From the NCBI RefSeq assembly GCF_964340395.1, contig NC_135549.1, positions 6,595,001 through 6,620,000 on the forward strand: a DNA stretch of 25,000 bases, written 5' to 3'. Below are positions 1 to 10,377 of this stretch, piece after piece. Source of the stretch: Glandiceps talaboti (taxonomy: Eukaryota > Hemichordata > Enteropneusta > Spengelidae). Position 1 is the stretch's first letter, and the number at the start of each line of letters is the position of its first letter. A model generated the notes under the pieces. That model was not told the origin of the DNA and did not search any database. It saw only the letters and a program-made list of their open reading frames with translations. A program made the translations under genes and the position numbers.

Positions 1-303
1 TCAGGGAATGTGACGGGCGTGTTCTGTAATCTTAAATTGAATTCTTGGCGATGTTTATTGATAGATAAAGAGAGAGTTGTGAAAGCAGTATTAGAATGCA
101 AGTCAAATTCTGACATTCTTTTGCAATTAAAGGTCTACAGTAAATTGTTTTTACTTTCGCTGATGACATTCTTGGGTGAGAGTTGTTGACGAGATATGAG
201 ATCATTCCGTCGTAAATGTCGTCATTAGCACCGAGACTGAATAGTAAGTATCAAACTCAATCGCTCACTATGTCACCAACCACTGAATCACTCAGGTCCA
301 ATA
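1..303. other. Non-coding stretch, nothing recognised
   Basis: No frame resembles a known protein and I see no RNA gene. The only structure is the lead-in to the simple repeats that begin at 304, with scattered CACT words from about 262. Confidence 0.6.
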
Positions 304-373
<70 letters not shown>

Positions 374-440
374 TACTCAATATCGCTCACTCACTCACTC
401 ACTCACTCACTCACTCACTCACTCACTCACTCACTCACTC
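304..440. repeat. Compound tetranucleotide microsatellite (GTCT)n then (CACT)n
   Basis: 304-373 is a nearly perfect run of GTCT, about 17 copies. A 12-base spacer follows, then 386-440 is a run of CACT, about 14 copies. The open frame through it (Leu-Ser-Val-Cys and Ser-Leu-Thr-His repeats) exists only because neither repeat contains a stop in that frame, so it is not a gene. Confidence 0.97.
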
Positions 441-1613
441 GGCTATTAGAATATTGGCATGCATGTAGACACTGCATAGCATATGTCTTTGGATTTGATT
501 ATTTCAAAGTGCAGTGAAATATCTTACTATAGTACCTTTAGCAAGAGATATTATTCGTTAAAGACATACCTCCATATTTATAAGGTCTACGTTTTATCAT
601 GGGACTCGTTACAAAAAATAGCCGCCAGTATTCTAATTTTAGACAGGTTTTCTTTACGATTGCAAATTAAGTGCATGTTCATTTGTCCGTCATTTGTTCA
701 GTAATTCACTTGTTACAGTGGTTTAGATGTATATCCCAATAGGAGACAGAAACTCTCGGGTATTACATATAAAGCTCTGAGATCATAAACCATACTACGC
801 TGTCCTATTAAAGCTAAGTTATTTGTGCGTTGTTCGATGCACGATTTCCGGTGATTTTCTTTCTGGCAAATGTTTCCTGGTGACTTTTTCTAAAACGTTT
901 CCAGGTGGCTGTATTTATTTTGTTTTACTGTGATTCTTATAGATTTCGTCTCTGGTTTTAAAGTATACACCTTATGTTTACTGACCATTTTGTAATTACA
1001 TGTACAATAAATGCCAGCATATGTGTACCAACGTAAACCTTTTTATCTTTATTTTACGAATCGTATATTGTTTTCCATAAATTAAATACATGCAAGTAGC
1101 CACAATGGTACAAGGTAAACAAGACTTAGTCCTTCTCAAATAAGGAATAGTCGAAGCTGTACAAATTTATGTTTTGTCGTGTTTTTTTTTACAGCCATGT
1201 TGTACTGTATGCTGTGCCGTCGGGCTTGTCTTGATAAAGATATCGTTAAATTGTGTGGGTGATATTTATAAAATGTAACAGTCGAGATTGGACAGACCAA
1301 GATACAGACACCAGAGAATTGTAGAGAACCCGGCTGACGGTTTTGCATAATTAATGTTTTTAATAACTACATGGCTGTTGAAGCTATTTTTGTACGAAAT
1401 GCGATGAGATATCAATTTAACTGACCATATTGTTGTCTATGTGTGACGCAAGTGTCAATACTATAAAGAGAGGAGAATATAATCAGTTGATATCAACTAA
1501 TGAAAGAGTACTTCCGATATCAATATCATTATTTTGGATAAAGACAATTATTACTAGTTGTTCGATTGAAAATAAGAAAACGATAAAGTACAAGAATATT
1601 ACAGGAAGTGTAT
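441..1613. other. Gene-free AT-rich stretch
   Basis: Open frames here are at most about 70-75 residues, with no recognisable domain, signal peptide or compositional bias. No tRNA-like cloverleaf or inverted repeat was noticed. Unrecognised small exons of a larger gene cannot be excluded by eye. Confidence 0.5.
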
Positions 1614-1640
1614 ACACACACACACACACACACACACATA

Positions 1641-1728
<88 letters not shown>
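1614..1728. repeat. Compound dinucleotide microsatellite (CA)n-(TA)n
   Basis: A CA run spans 1614-1638, about 12 copies. After the junction ATATGC, an uninterrupted TA run spans 1644-1728, about 42 copies. The TA run is self-complementary and can fold on itself. Frames crossing it on both strands read Thr-His or Cys-Val and then Ile-Tyr repeats, which are artefacts. Confidence 0.97.
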
Positions 1729-1729
<1 letters not shown>

Positions 1730-3084
1730 CCATAACTGTTGCATCATGTGCATGATATATAGCAAAATATAAATTTGAATAATGACCAGTGACTTGTCAA
1801 AAATCAACGCTTTGCAGTGATACCGAGTATGGTGGAGATATATCTGCAGTCAGTATGTATCAATGTAATATATGTAAAATTGGTATTCAGATATTTCCCA
1901 TCGCCATATGTTTACAAATATCTGCAAATAAATGTAAGCTCATTACATTACATCGTGTGTATACAAAAGGTCTCAGAAGTGATACTATCCATTTTCCCAT
2001 AAGCTCCACCAAATCCGACATAAATATTTGCCATTTAAAAACACTGAAAATTTAATGACATGGCTACTACCTATCGCCATCCATCATCTGTCAAACGTAC
2101 AATGACCTAGACATACGGTGTATATAGAAAACTGTTGTCACAACATATTTTACTCTACTTTTGACAGTACAGTGGGTGACAGCAAAGATCAGCAAATTAT
2201 AACGATGCATATAGGGATGAAATAGACTGTGAGCATCATCACATTTCTACAGACGACTTAATGCATTTTATTATACTTGAAGTTTACATGTCACCGTTGT
2301 TTTATCGTGCACTTTAAGCACTTAGATTTTAGTACATTTACGATCAATTACATGTTTTAAGAATATCTCAGTAAATTGACAGCACAACGTTTGATATCTG
2401 CATGGGGCCTGTTTCATCGTGTTTCAAAATGCCATATGTGGTCCTAATATATTATGTCTGTAATATAATGATGCGTGGAGACACTCGTAGAATCAACGGA
2501 TGTTTGTAATGTTATACATAATAGAATTAGAATAAAACCTACCGTCTTTTATCGCAATGTCCCTGTACGACATGAACGTTAGTCATATTTCTATATCGAG
2601 CCCTGTACAACATCTTGGTGATATTTTTACATCGAGTTCTTAATATACACTCGTTTATAAACGTTCTTTTCATTGGTGAATACATAAAAGTAAGCCGAAA
2701 CAGCAAACGCAAAGTGGAAATCTCAAACCGAGTTCTAGCGACTAACATAAGGTCATATTACATGTAGAGAGTTTAAGTATAACTTGATTGATACTGCCAC
2801 GTTGTAAGCACACTTGGAATGACGATTTTACCCTCAAGGTGGTGAAGATATTTCGATCACAGCGTTTTTGTCTACTTCATTGAGTTTGATATATTCGTCG
2901 TACATAGTACGACTTGCTAATGAGGCAGGTGTTAGACATCCTTCTGCAGTATGAGGAAGTAAAGATTCAAAATTATTGTAAAATGAAACGGTGCGTTAAA
3001 CATGAAGCTTATAGTAGCTGAAACAATTATTAGCTAGGGAACACGACCTGGACCGTATGAACAGACACTTGTACAGGTTTTGAC
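1729..3084. other. Gene-free stretch
   Basis: Unique-looking AT-rich DNA with no frame above about 90 residues and no recognised family. No simple repeat longer than a few units was seen. Confidence 0.5.
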
Positions 3085-3143
3085 TTGTTGTGTTGTGTTG
3101 TGTTGTGTTGTGTTGTGTTGTGTTGTGTGGGAAGGGGGGGGGG
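3085..3143. repeat. Pentanucleotide (TTGTG)n followed by a G10 run
   Basis: About nine copies of a five-base TTGTG unit run from 3085 to 3129. Shortly after comes a run of ten G at 3134-3143. The strand is G/T-only across most of the block. Confidence 0.95.
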
Positions 3144-4143
3144 AATTGTAATTCCTACAAGCAAAACACAATTTTACAACTCGAGATTATAGGAACTTGG
3201 TTGACAAGCTGAGGACTGCTATATGACCTTTGACCCCGATGTTAAACTTTCTTCTCTCGGCTACAGATCGAATACGAGACACACGGACTGTTATTGACTT
3301 ACGTTTATTCAATATTTTGTACACTCGTTGTTCCGTCTGTTGCACAATATGTGTTATAAGGTAGATAAGTAGATACTCGACAGGACTTGTCAATATATGC
3401 CAGGAAATGTCATCCTAATCATACAAATTAAATATACGAATTCCCACGTCAGAAAGGTATGTGATCGATCAAAACAATTGCATTTTCGCTCATGGCAATC
3501 AAAATAAGATGTGACCTGCGCTAGTAAAAGCAAAATCAAATATCAGCTCTTTCATTCTCTGTTATTTGTCCTGCGAAAATAATAATCTTAATGAAACAAA
3601 TTCAAATAGTGATATTGCCTCGAGATAGAGATAGAGACTAATAGGTGTATAGCAAACAAAATGTATCTTTCATCTTTGATATGAAAATTACATAATGTAT
3701 CGGAAACTAGTAACAATGACCATGTTCGCTGTAAACACATCAGTGGGAAGGAGCCAACATGCTAGATTGTGGCTCTGCGTACGACTACATGAAATATTCT
3801 GTAGTTTTAAGGTTAATAATGTACGCAAAATGAGTGCCTTTAGGTGGCTTCGTCATAACCATCGAAATGTTAATTCATGGTCGACTGACACTAGTCCAAT
3901 GGGAGATTTTTTTCTGTCTCATAATCTTCAAATGTTTTGAATTTGGGTTATTCATTTCAAATTTTGATAAGGGAAATGCCAGTTACTAGTACCCTATCAA
4001 AACAATTTGCATATATAGGACCTCAGTATAGTACCCTCTCGTCAGATTGGCTAGAGTATTCTGTCTATCATTCTCTCATTGTTCACTGTTTAGTGACCAC
4101 ATTTCAGGTCGATAACATATGAGCGCTAGTGATTGACACCAGT
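3144..4143. other. Gene-free stretch with short unrecognised frames
   Basis: Two short plus-strand frames (3695-3940, 81 residues; 3937-4122, 61 residues) abut each other. Neither shows a recognisable domain, nor a splice-site arrangement that I can support. I leave them unannotated as genes. Confidence 0.45.
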
Positions 4144-4243
4144 ACCTTGGGAGGTTACTAGTAACTTGGAAAAAAGGTTTATATATTTTCCTTCATAAAA
4201 CTTGAAGATTAAGCTTATGAGACCAAAAACAATCTCCCAAGGT
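4144..4243. mobile_element. Possible 100-bp element with 10-bp perfect inverted ends
   Basis: ACCTTGGGAG at 4144-4153 is matched exactly by its reverse complement CTCCCAAGGT at 4234-4243. Just inside the left end is a 12-bp palindrome, GTTACTAGTAAC, at 4154-4165. The size and ends fit a very small non-autonomous DNA element. No clear target-site duplication is visible, so a chance inverted repeat or another hairpin-forming sequence is also possible. Confidence 0.45.
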
Positions 4244-4612
4244 GAGATTTACAATGCAATCCAGTAAAGTATTGAATGTACAAGCTTACAAAATGTACCT
4301 TTTCTATTTTTCTGAGTTTATACCATGATACTAACGACCCACTCAAACATTGAATCGGATACCTTTTGAACATTTGAGTTGACATGAATGCTTTTTTTAT
4401 AAGATCTCATCTATCTAAACTGTACGCTTCATTGAATACTGCTCCATTCTAAAGAAAGGCAGTTCTCAGGATATACTGTTTTCGCTCCAGGGCCCATCTG
4501 CTTTTTTCGATATTTAACACGGTATATGAATCTTGACAAAAATATCAATTTCCCCTGGATTATACATTGTATGTTAGAAGTGCAATCTGTTACGTAGATA
4601 TATATATATACT

Positions 4613-5280
4613 GGAAAAAACCCCAGTCAGGCTTACTTCTGACGTTAGGCTTACTTCTACCTTTAGTACACGTGTAATGATTACTGCTATCAACTTAAAG
4701 GAAAAGTCCAGTCAGACTTATTTCTGCCTTTAGTACAGTCACTTGTATTGATTACAGCTATCAACTTAAAGGAAAAGTCCAGTCAGACTTATTTCTGCCT
4801 TTAGTACACTTGTATTGATTACAGCTATCAACTTAAAGGAAAAGTCCAGTCAGACTTATTTCTGCCTTTAGTACACTTGTATTGATTACTGCTATCAACT
4901 TAAAGGAAAAGTCCAGTCAGACTTATTTCTTTAGTACACTTGCATTGGTTACTGCTATCAACTTAAAGGAAAAGTCCAGTTAGACTTATTTCTGCCTTCA
5001 GTACACTTGTATTAGTTACTGCTATCAACTTAAAGGAAATGTCCAGTTAGACTTATTTCTGCCTTCAGTACACTTGTATTAGTTACTGCTATCAACTTAA
5101 AGGAAAAGTCCAGTCAGACTTATTTCTGCCTTCAGTACACTTGTATTGATTACAACTAGCAACTTTAAAAGAAGAGCCCAGTCGGACTTATCTGTGACTG
5201 GAAAGGCAGAATTACAAATAACCCTGTCTGGACTATTCTTTCAAGTTGATAGCAGTAATCAATACAATTGTACTAAAAGG
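4613..5280. repeat. Fold-back element: tandem ~67-bp repeats ending in an inverted copy
   Basis: The phrase CAACTTAAAG recurs at 4691, 4762, 4829, 4896, 4959, 5026 and 5093, and in decayed form near 5160. Spacings are 71, 67, 67, 63, 67, 67 and 67 bases, giving about eight units. From about 5202 to 5280 the same unit appears reversed: the words of GTAC..TTGTATTGATTACTGCTATCAACTT read on the opposite strand. The array can therefore fold into a long hairpin, with any forward copy pairing to the single inverted one. It contains no coding frame. This is the architecture of fold-back or MITE-like DNA elements with tandemly expanded arms; a satellite that inverted one unit is the alternative. Confidence 0.85.
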
Positions 5281-5850
5281 TATCTATTTTGGTGTCGTTG
5301 TGTAGTAGAAATATGAGAACATAGGATATCTTGGTTGTTGTTGGGGTGAATGCAATTAGTATGGAGTTTGCTTGTAAATGTTATCTCCTTAGTCAAACAA
5401 GAAACAATTACGGAGTATCTTTCTCCTATTTGTCAAACAAAGAACACACGACGGTCATATCAAGTCTACCCATCAACAGATAAGCATATGCTTTTTAAAT
5501 CTTTCCTGCTATCTACTAATAACCTGTAAATTGCATGTTGAATTATGATATTACCATACTTATCCTCTTTAGATCCTTCTGACGTCTTTTAATAGAATAT
5601 CATTGCCGCTAAATCCGCAAAAATGTTGACATCAAACAAGATGAATGACAAAGTAAACACCATTTAGACATTTAAAACGTTACTTTCTTAAAGGTAGCAG
5701 CTAATTTCACAGTCAATATAATCAAACAAGAATTTTGGGTTTATTTGTTCGTATGTTCTTTGTATATCTCAACTACATGGCTCGCAAGAATAACTATGAA
5801 TATCTTTAGTTTTTTTTTAATATAGGTCAAACTCTGTTTTAAAGGTACCC
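5281..5850. other. Gene-free stretch
   Basis: No recognised coding frame, RNA gene or repeat is visible between the fold-back array and the small hairpin insertion. Confidence 0.5.
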
Positions 5851-5851
5851 A

Positions 5852-5897
5852 GCGAAACCTCAGACCACTAACTTTTTTTAGCGGTCTGAGGCGAAAC
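5852..5897. mobile_element. Micro hairpin insertion (32 bp) with 7-bp flanking direct repeats
   Basis: The 7-mer GCGAAAC occurs at 5852-5858 and again at 5891-5897. The 32 bp between them (5859-5890) is a hairpin: CTCAGACCACTA pairs with TAGCGGTCTGAG, a 12-bp stem with one mismatch around an eight-base loop made mostly of T. The perfect direct repeats look like a target-site duplication made on insertion. Three further sequences of the same design occur in the window (16112, 20111, 21318). The unit is far too small to encode a protein. Confidence 0.7.
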
Positions 5898-6689
5898 AAA
5901 GATTTCTCAAGCCATTTTTTCCTGGGCTATAATCCCTCGTGTGAGCGTAAATAAGATGAAGATAGTTGTAAAAAATAACCTTAGATTTTAAATTTATACA
6001 TTTAGTATTTATCACGTCTATCTTCCTAAAAGCAAATCTAAGTAAATTATAACATTTTTTCAAACCTCCTAAACCTCAAGTAATATTAAATATAGCACAT
6101 ATGAACACAGATAGTCAAACTGTAAAATGCAGTACTTTAGTAAAAGCAACGAAACTGCCTCATTGGTTTTTATATTCCAATTACATGTATTAATCAGATT
6201 AAATACTAAATGTAAATCCGTCAACGCCCATGTAAGCACTCTAGCTTGAAATATAATGACAAGGCAATACTTTAAGATGAAATTGTCACCGCCTTCATTA
6301 ATCGTAGTTAGACATTCTATCATCATACTTGATATGTAATGACACCATAAAAGTACATTTTCCGATTTGAACTCGGTTTAACACGGCACACTCATAGACT
6401 GCACTCTCACGGGTTCTAAGAATTCCAATTAGTTATTAATCATTGAATTAGATATGTCATATGTCTAGAACGAGATAGAGAGCTAAAAAAAGAAAACGTG
6501 AAAGTTTGAAACTTTGCAGAAGAAAAACGGTTTTAAGCACACATACAGTATTTCTAAAAGACAATGTCGTTGGTTCGCTAAACCTCTTTGTAACAAATAT
6601 CATTTCATTCATTTTTTAATTATGTAGATAATATTTTGGTTGGAACTCGAGGGATTTCTTTAGGAAATAAAATAGCGCCAATAGCGTTG
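5898..6689. other. Gene-free AT-rich stretch
   Basis: Two minus-strand frames of 61 and 85 residues (5878-6063, 6069-6326) have no recognisable features beyond hydrophobic patches of AT-rich origin. Nothing else was seen. Confidence 0.45.
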
Positions 6690-7548
6690 TAGCACAACTG
6701 TATTTGGATGTTGCTGTGGGTATGGTCTTGTTGCTAGGCATATTTGCATACATTTTTGGAATCTTTATTAACTTGTCTACCCTTTCCAGTTTTTATCTTT
6801 GCAATATAAACCATAATTTACAAAAAAAAATTTAAATCTGTATTCACTTACCTACCCATCCCTGTTGTTATCTTTGTAGTATGCATCATCATTTCTCTAT
6901 TAATAAGAGCGCGGTCATGGTTGCTAGGGCCAATTGTGTCAAACTGTTTCGACATTAACTGCAGAATAACATCTCCAGAAACATCCCTACCAAGTTTCAA
7001 CCCCATTCACCATGCAGTTTCAAGATATAAGCTTTTCAAAAATGACATGTTTAGACCTACTTTGCATATCACTGATGGGATCATCACGTTGTGAATACAG
7101 CTTCATCTACACATCACCAGATGCATCCCCATTAAATTTCAGCCCAATCTGATCAGTAGATGTGAAATTATAGATTTCTGACCAAAAGGACACATTTTCA
7201 CCCTAATTTGCATATCACTGATGGTATCATCATATCAATCATGAACAATTTTTCATCCAAACACCCCTAAAAAGTTCCCCACCTAATTTCAGACCGAACT
7301 GCACAGTAGTTTTTGAGTTTAAGTTTTTTGACCAAAAATCACATTTTTTGACCAAAATCTCACACCGGTGTTAAGATCACTTTGATTTGAACAATTTCCC
7401 AACTAGGCACCGAAGGTAATACACCCACCAAATATCATGCCAATCAATCCAGCGGTTTACACAGCCAGCCAGACAGACAGCCAGCCAGACAGACAGACAC
7501 TTTGCTATGCCTATAGCACTACTGAACCTTATCAGTTCAGTTGTGCTA
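6690..7548. mobile_element. Non-autonomous DNA element (MITE-like), ~860 bp, TA-flanked inverted ends
   Basis: The left end TAGCACAACTG (6690-6700) is the exact reverse complement of the right end CAGTTGTGCTA (7538-7548). If the outermost TA is read as a duplicated target dinucleotide, the inverted ends are the nine bases GCACAACTG. The right end carries an extra copy of the terminal motif in opposite orientation (7514-7526 against 7536-7548, 13-bp stem with one mismatch), forming a terminal hairpin. The interior has no coding frame. It has an internal duplication with a period of about 146 bp (TTGCATATCACTGATGG near 7061 and 7207) and a CAGC/CAGA microsatellite at 7462-7500. The TA flanks recall Tc1/mariner-type insertion, but without a transposase the superfamily is unassigned. 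Confidence 0.75.
7462..7500. repeat. CAGC/CAGA tetranucleotide microsatellite inside the 6690-7548 element
   Basis: Alternating CAGC and CAGA words fill 39 bases near the right end of the element. Such tracts are often carried within particular invertebrate repeat families, so this one was probably mobilised with the element rather than arising here. Confidence 0.85.
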
Positions 7549-10134
7549 AAAATTACCGAAGCGAAATACAGATGTGGCGTTCTGTCATGTCAATCCTTGT
7601 TTATTGGTAATATTTCATTGCATGTAAATTGACACCTGGGAGTTGTAAAAATTGATGTTAATCTACGCATGGGACTGAGAAAAAAATGAATCATAACTGA
7701 CAGTTAAACAAGGCAACTTGAGTAAACACCTGTATGGTCCGACTTGTGCAACGGTGATGAGGTCGGAAGTGATCATGTTTCATGAACATCGATCCTTAAA
7801 ACTCGTGGGATTTCATCCACGCTATCTATATCATAAATGAATTATCCCATCTGACAAGTTCAGAGCCCAGATGTAATATCTAATACGTTTCAGTTGCTTT
7901 ACATGTTAAATTCAGTACGTTGGTAAGAAGGTCTTCTCAAGCTACCCTAATCATCCACATCTAAGCTGCCCATTGGAAAAAAAACTCTGCTCAAGAATTA
8001 CCTTGATAGAAATGTAATTGCTAGGAGATGCATGCCTAAGGGTATTTGATAGCCTGTATCCTGTTCATCTGAGTGCTTTTAAGTAACAGATACCGCACCA
8101 CAAATTACATTTAATGCTCTGAGATGGAGCGATGCAGATTCGCAGTCCCCTTCTCTAGCCTTGTGTTCAATCAAACTTATGATGAAGATGTATATACATT
8201 GTTAGCCGACACTGTGTCGGTTTGTGGCTATAACTAAGAGCAATTCGTTGCATCTTTGCATATAGGAGTGTATTTATGTGGCGCGTAATGAAAGTAAAAG
8301 AAGAATGTTTATGGGAGCTTTATCGCAAGTTTTACAATGTTTTGTAGTAAAGTATATGGGGCTGTAGTAAATAGCTGTTGCATGCGTCAGACATGAAAGC
8401 ATAAAGCTTAAAGTTGCTGTTCGAAAAGCAGAAAGTCAAACCACGTGAATCGCAGGAATCGTATATTAGGGTCTTGTTATCAGTACAACACCACCATCGA
8501 CTTTAATACTGTTGAATGAATACATAAGGTTGACATGTTAAGATTTGCCATTTGTCCCTAAACGCAGCTGCAACACGATTTTAAAGAATTTGCGGAAATA
8601 ATTATAGGCACTGATACATAGATAATTCAAATGCCATCTTCATAGCGTGTAGAACTGTCAACTGATGGGAAACATCCAATGCATAATTTCAGAACACGAA
8701 ACTCCATTATAGTACTATACGTGAAATTAAAGAAAGCATTTCCATGACAACATTATGAGTCTGTAGGGTAACTTCATGTGTTGTTCAGTAGGATATCGTT
8801 ATAATGATTCATTTATCTCTTGACACGAGGCTGTTATTCCTTATAGGGTGGAAGAATCCAAAATTACAAAATATTTCCACTTAAATGTCCTGGAGATGTG
8901 ACAACCATTTGTCATTGGACTATTTTGATATGCAGGTAACGTAAGGACTCGAGCGCACGTCGATCCAGAGACGTTATGTCTAATGGTATGCGCCATCTCT
9001 ACAAATATTGATAGGCCCTTGCAGTCCTAATGTAGGTTCATTGGGGTTGAGTGAGTACAGTGCCCCTGTATAGATAACATTCTGCTCGTCACGGTTTATC
9101 ACCATCGCCTATACTGATGCAAAGCAAAAATCCACCACTTAAATAACTATACACGATAACCAAACATAATGAAACGCGGAGAGTCAAAGGTCGCGCGATG
9201 TCCAAACTTTCCAAACATAACACGAATTGAAAGAATTCATGAAATGATGAAAAGAAACCATGCACAATATTTAAATGAACGAAGACAATACAACTTCCTG
9301 AATATATGAATGAAGTAAAGGCATGTCAACGTTAATTTAACGGACCATTAAGATTGAAAAGAAAGAGTTCAGCATAGTTATCGAAGTAATGTGAAAAAGA
9401 GAGTGTGTACACAAGAGCGTAGCGAACCTTGATGACCGAACGGGGTTGTATTTCATCGTGCTCTGAATGGTAGCGACCTGGTCGCAAGTATAGCACCTGG
9501 CGGAAGTCTTGCTCATAACACAAAAGAATGGCCATCTGGCCTACTAGGAGAGTACGGTATCATTCATAGCACAGTAAATAAGAGGCCTGACGGTTTCTTT
9601 GAGTCTCTCAACCTTTTTGTTCCTTTAATCAGAAATAGATGTTGATAAAGAAGAACTGTAATAAACATTATATATGATCAATACTGTAATTGTGAAAAAT
9701 AACAATTTGATAAAAGTATAAGCGAGAACCAGAGAGAAAATCGATTGAATGTCCAATAGTTTTGGCACAAATCACATCGTATTATTAATTAAACGTGTGA
9801 TTTTGAAGAATAGATATAGTAAGTTATTAAAAATCATCAAAATTCACACTAATTCAAATTAAAATTGATACTCATTACAATTGAAACAGGAATCCCAAAG
9901 GCAGTTTTTGATAATGTTTAGAAGGTAGTACCTTACTGGTAGATGTTTTGGGCTTCGTTGACGATTTTGTATTTATACGTGTCAGGTATTTGTTTGCCCG
10001 TTTTAATACCACGTCACTTTTTATGGCTGACTGCCAGCGGTCGCGGACAGTGTGAAAACGTGGTGATGTTTTAAAATTGAAAAAAGCTTTAAAAGCTTTG
10101 CCTTCGGAATTCAATATTTTACTAGGAAATGCGA
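7549..10134. other. Long gene-free stretch
   Basis: No recognised gene in about 2.6 kb. Minor structures are a perfect 15-bp palindrome CCGACACTGTGTCGG (8206-8220) and a smaller one, GCGAC-CTG-GTCGC (9473-9485). Minus-strand frames at 9332-9535 (67 residues) and 9875-10114 (79 residues, Lys-rich) resemble nothing I know. The second lies just downstream of the receptor on the same strand and may be part of its 3' untranslated region or simply chance. Confidence 0.5.
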
Positions 10135-10144
10135 TTTATTTATT
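10135..10144 (-). promoter_or_regulatory. Candidate polyadenylation signal for the GPCR gene
   Basis: On the minus strand this reads AATAAATAAA, two overlapping AATAAA hexamers about 235 bases past the receptor's stop codon. Position and orientation fit a 3' end signal. In AT-rich DNA the hexamer is common, so this is only a plausible site. Confidence 0.4.
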
Positions 10145-10377
10145 ACTTGCACTAAGGCGAAATTGTATTCGTGTTTTCCACACCTATCTATATACTAGCA
10201 CGAATAACCTCGAATACAGATTCTTACATTAATTTCTATTTAATATCACTATTCAATTTAAGTACTCCCAATGCATATACGTTGGCTAAGTTTAAATGTC
10301 AAACCGGAAAAAATTGGCCCCGACATTTCGAATTCGTGACTATTGAAAAGTAGTAATAGCAACGATATGTTTAAATG

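Noticed and set aside
216-449. 77-residue frame with Ser-Val-Cys-Leu and Ser-Leu-Thr-His repeats
   Set aside because: Translation of the GTCT and CACT microsatellites.
1430-1807. Plus and minus frames ending in Ile-Tyr repeats
   Set aside because: Translation of the CA and TA dinucleotide runs.
4613-5280. A CRISPR array, because of regularly spaced repeats
   Set aside because: The repeats directly abut with no unique spacers, one copy is inverted, there are no cas genes, and the window is animal DNA.
7549-9600. tRNA-derived SINE promoters or tRNA genes
   Set aside because: No convincing A-box plus B-box pair or cloverleaf was found by eye; a covariance-model search would settle it.
9875-10114. 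79-residue Lys-rich minus-strand frame as a small gene downstream of the receptor
   Set aside because: No recognisable family or domain, and it lies where the receptor's 3' untranslated region would be. Length alone is not evidence in this DNA.
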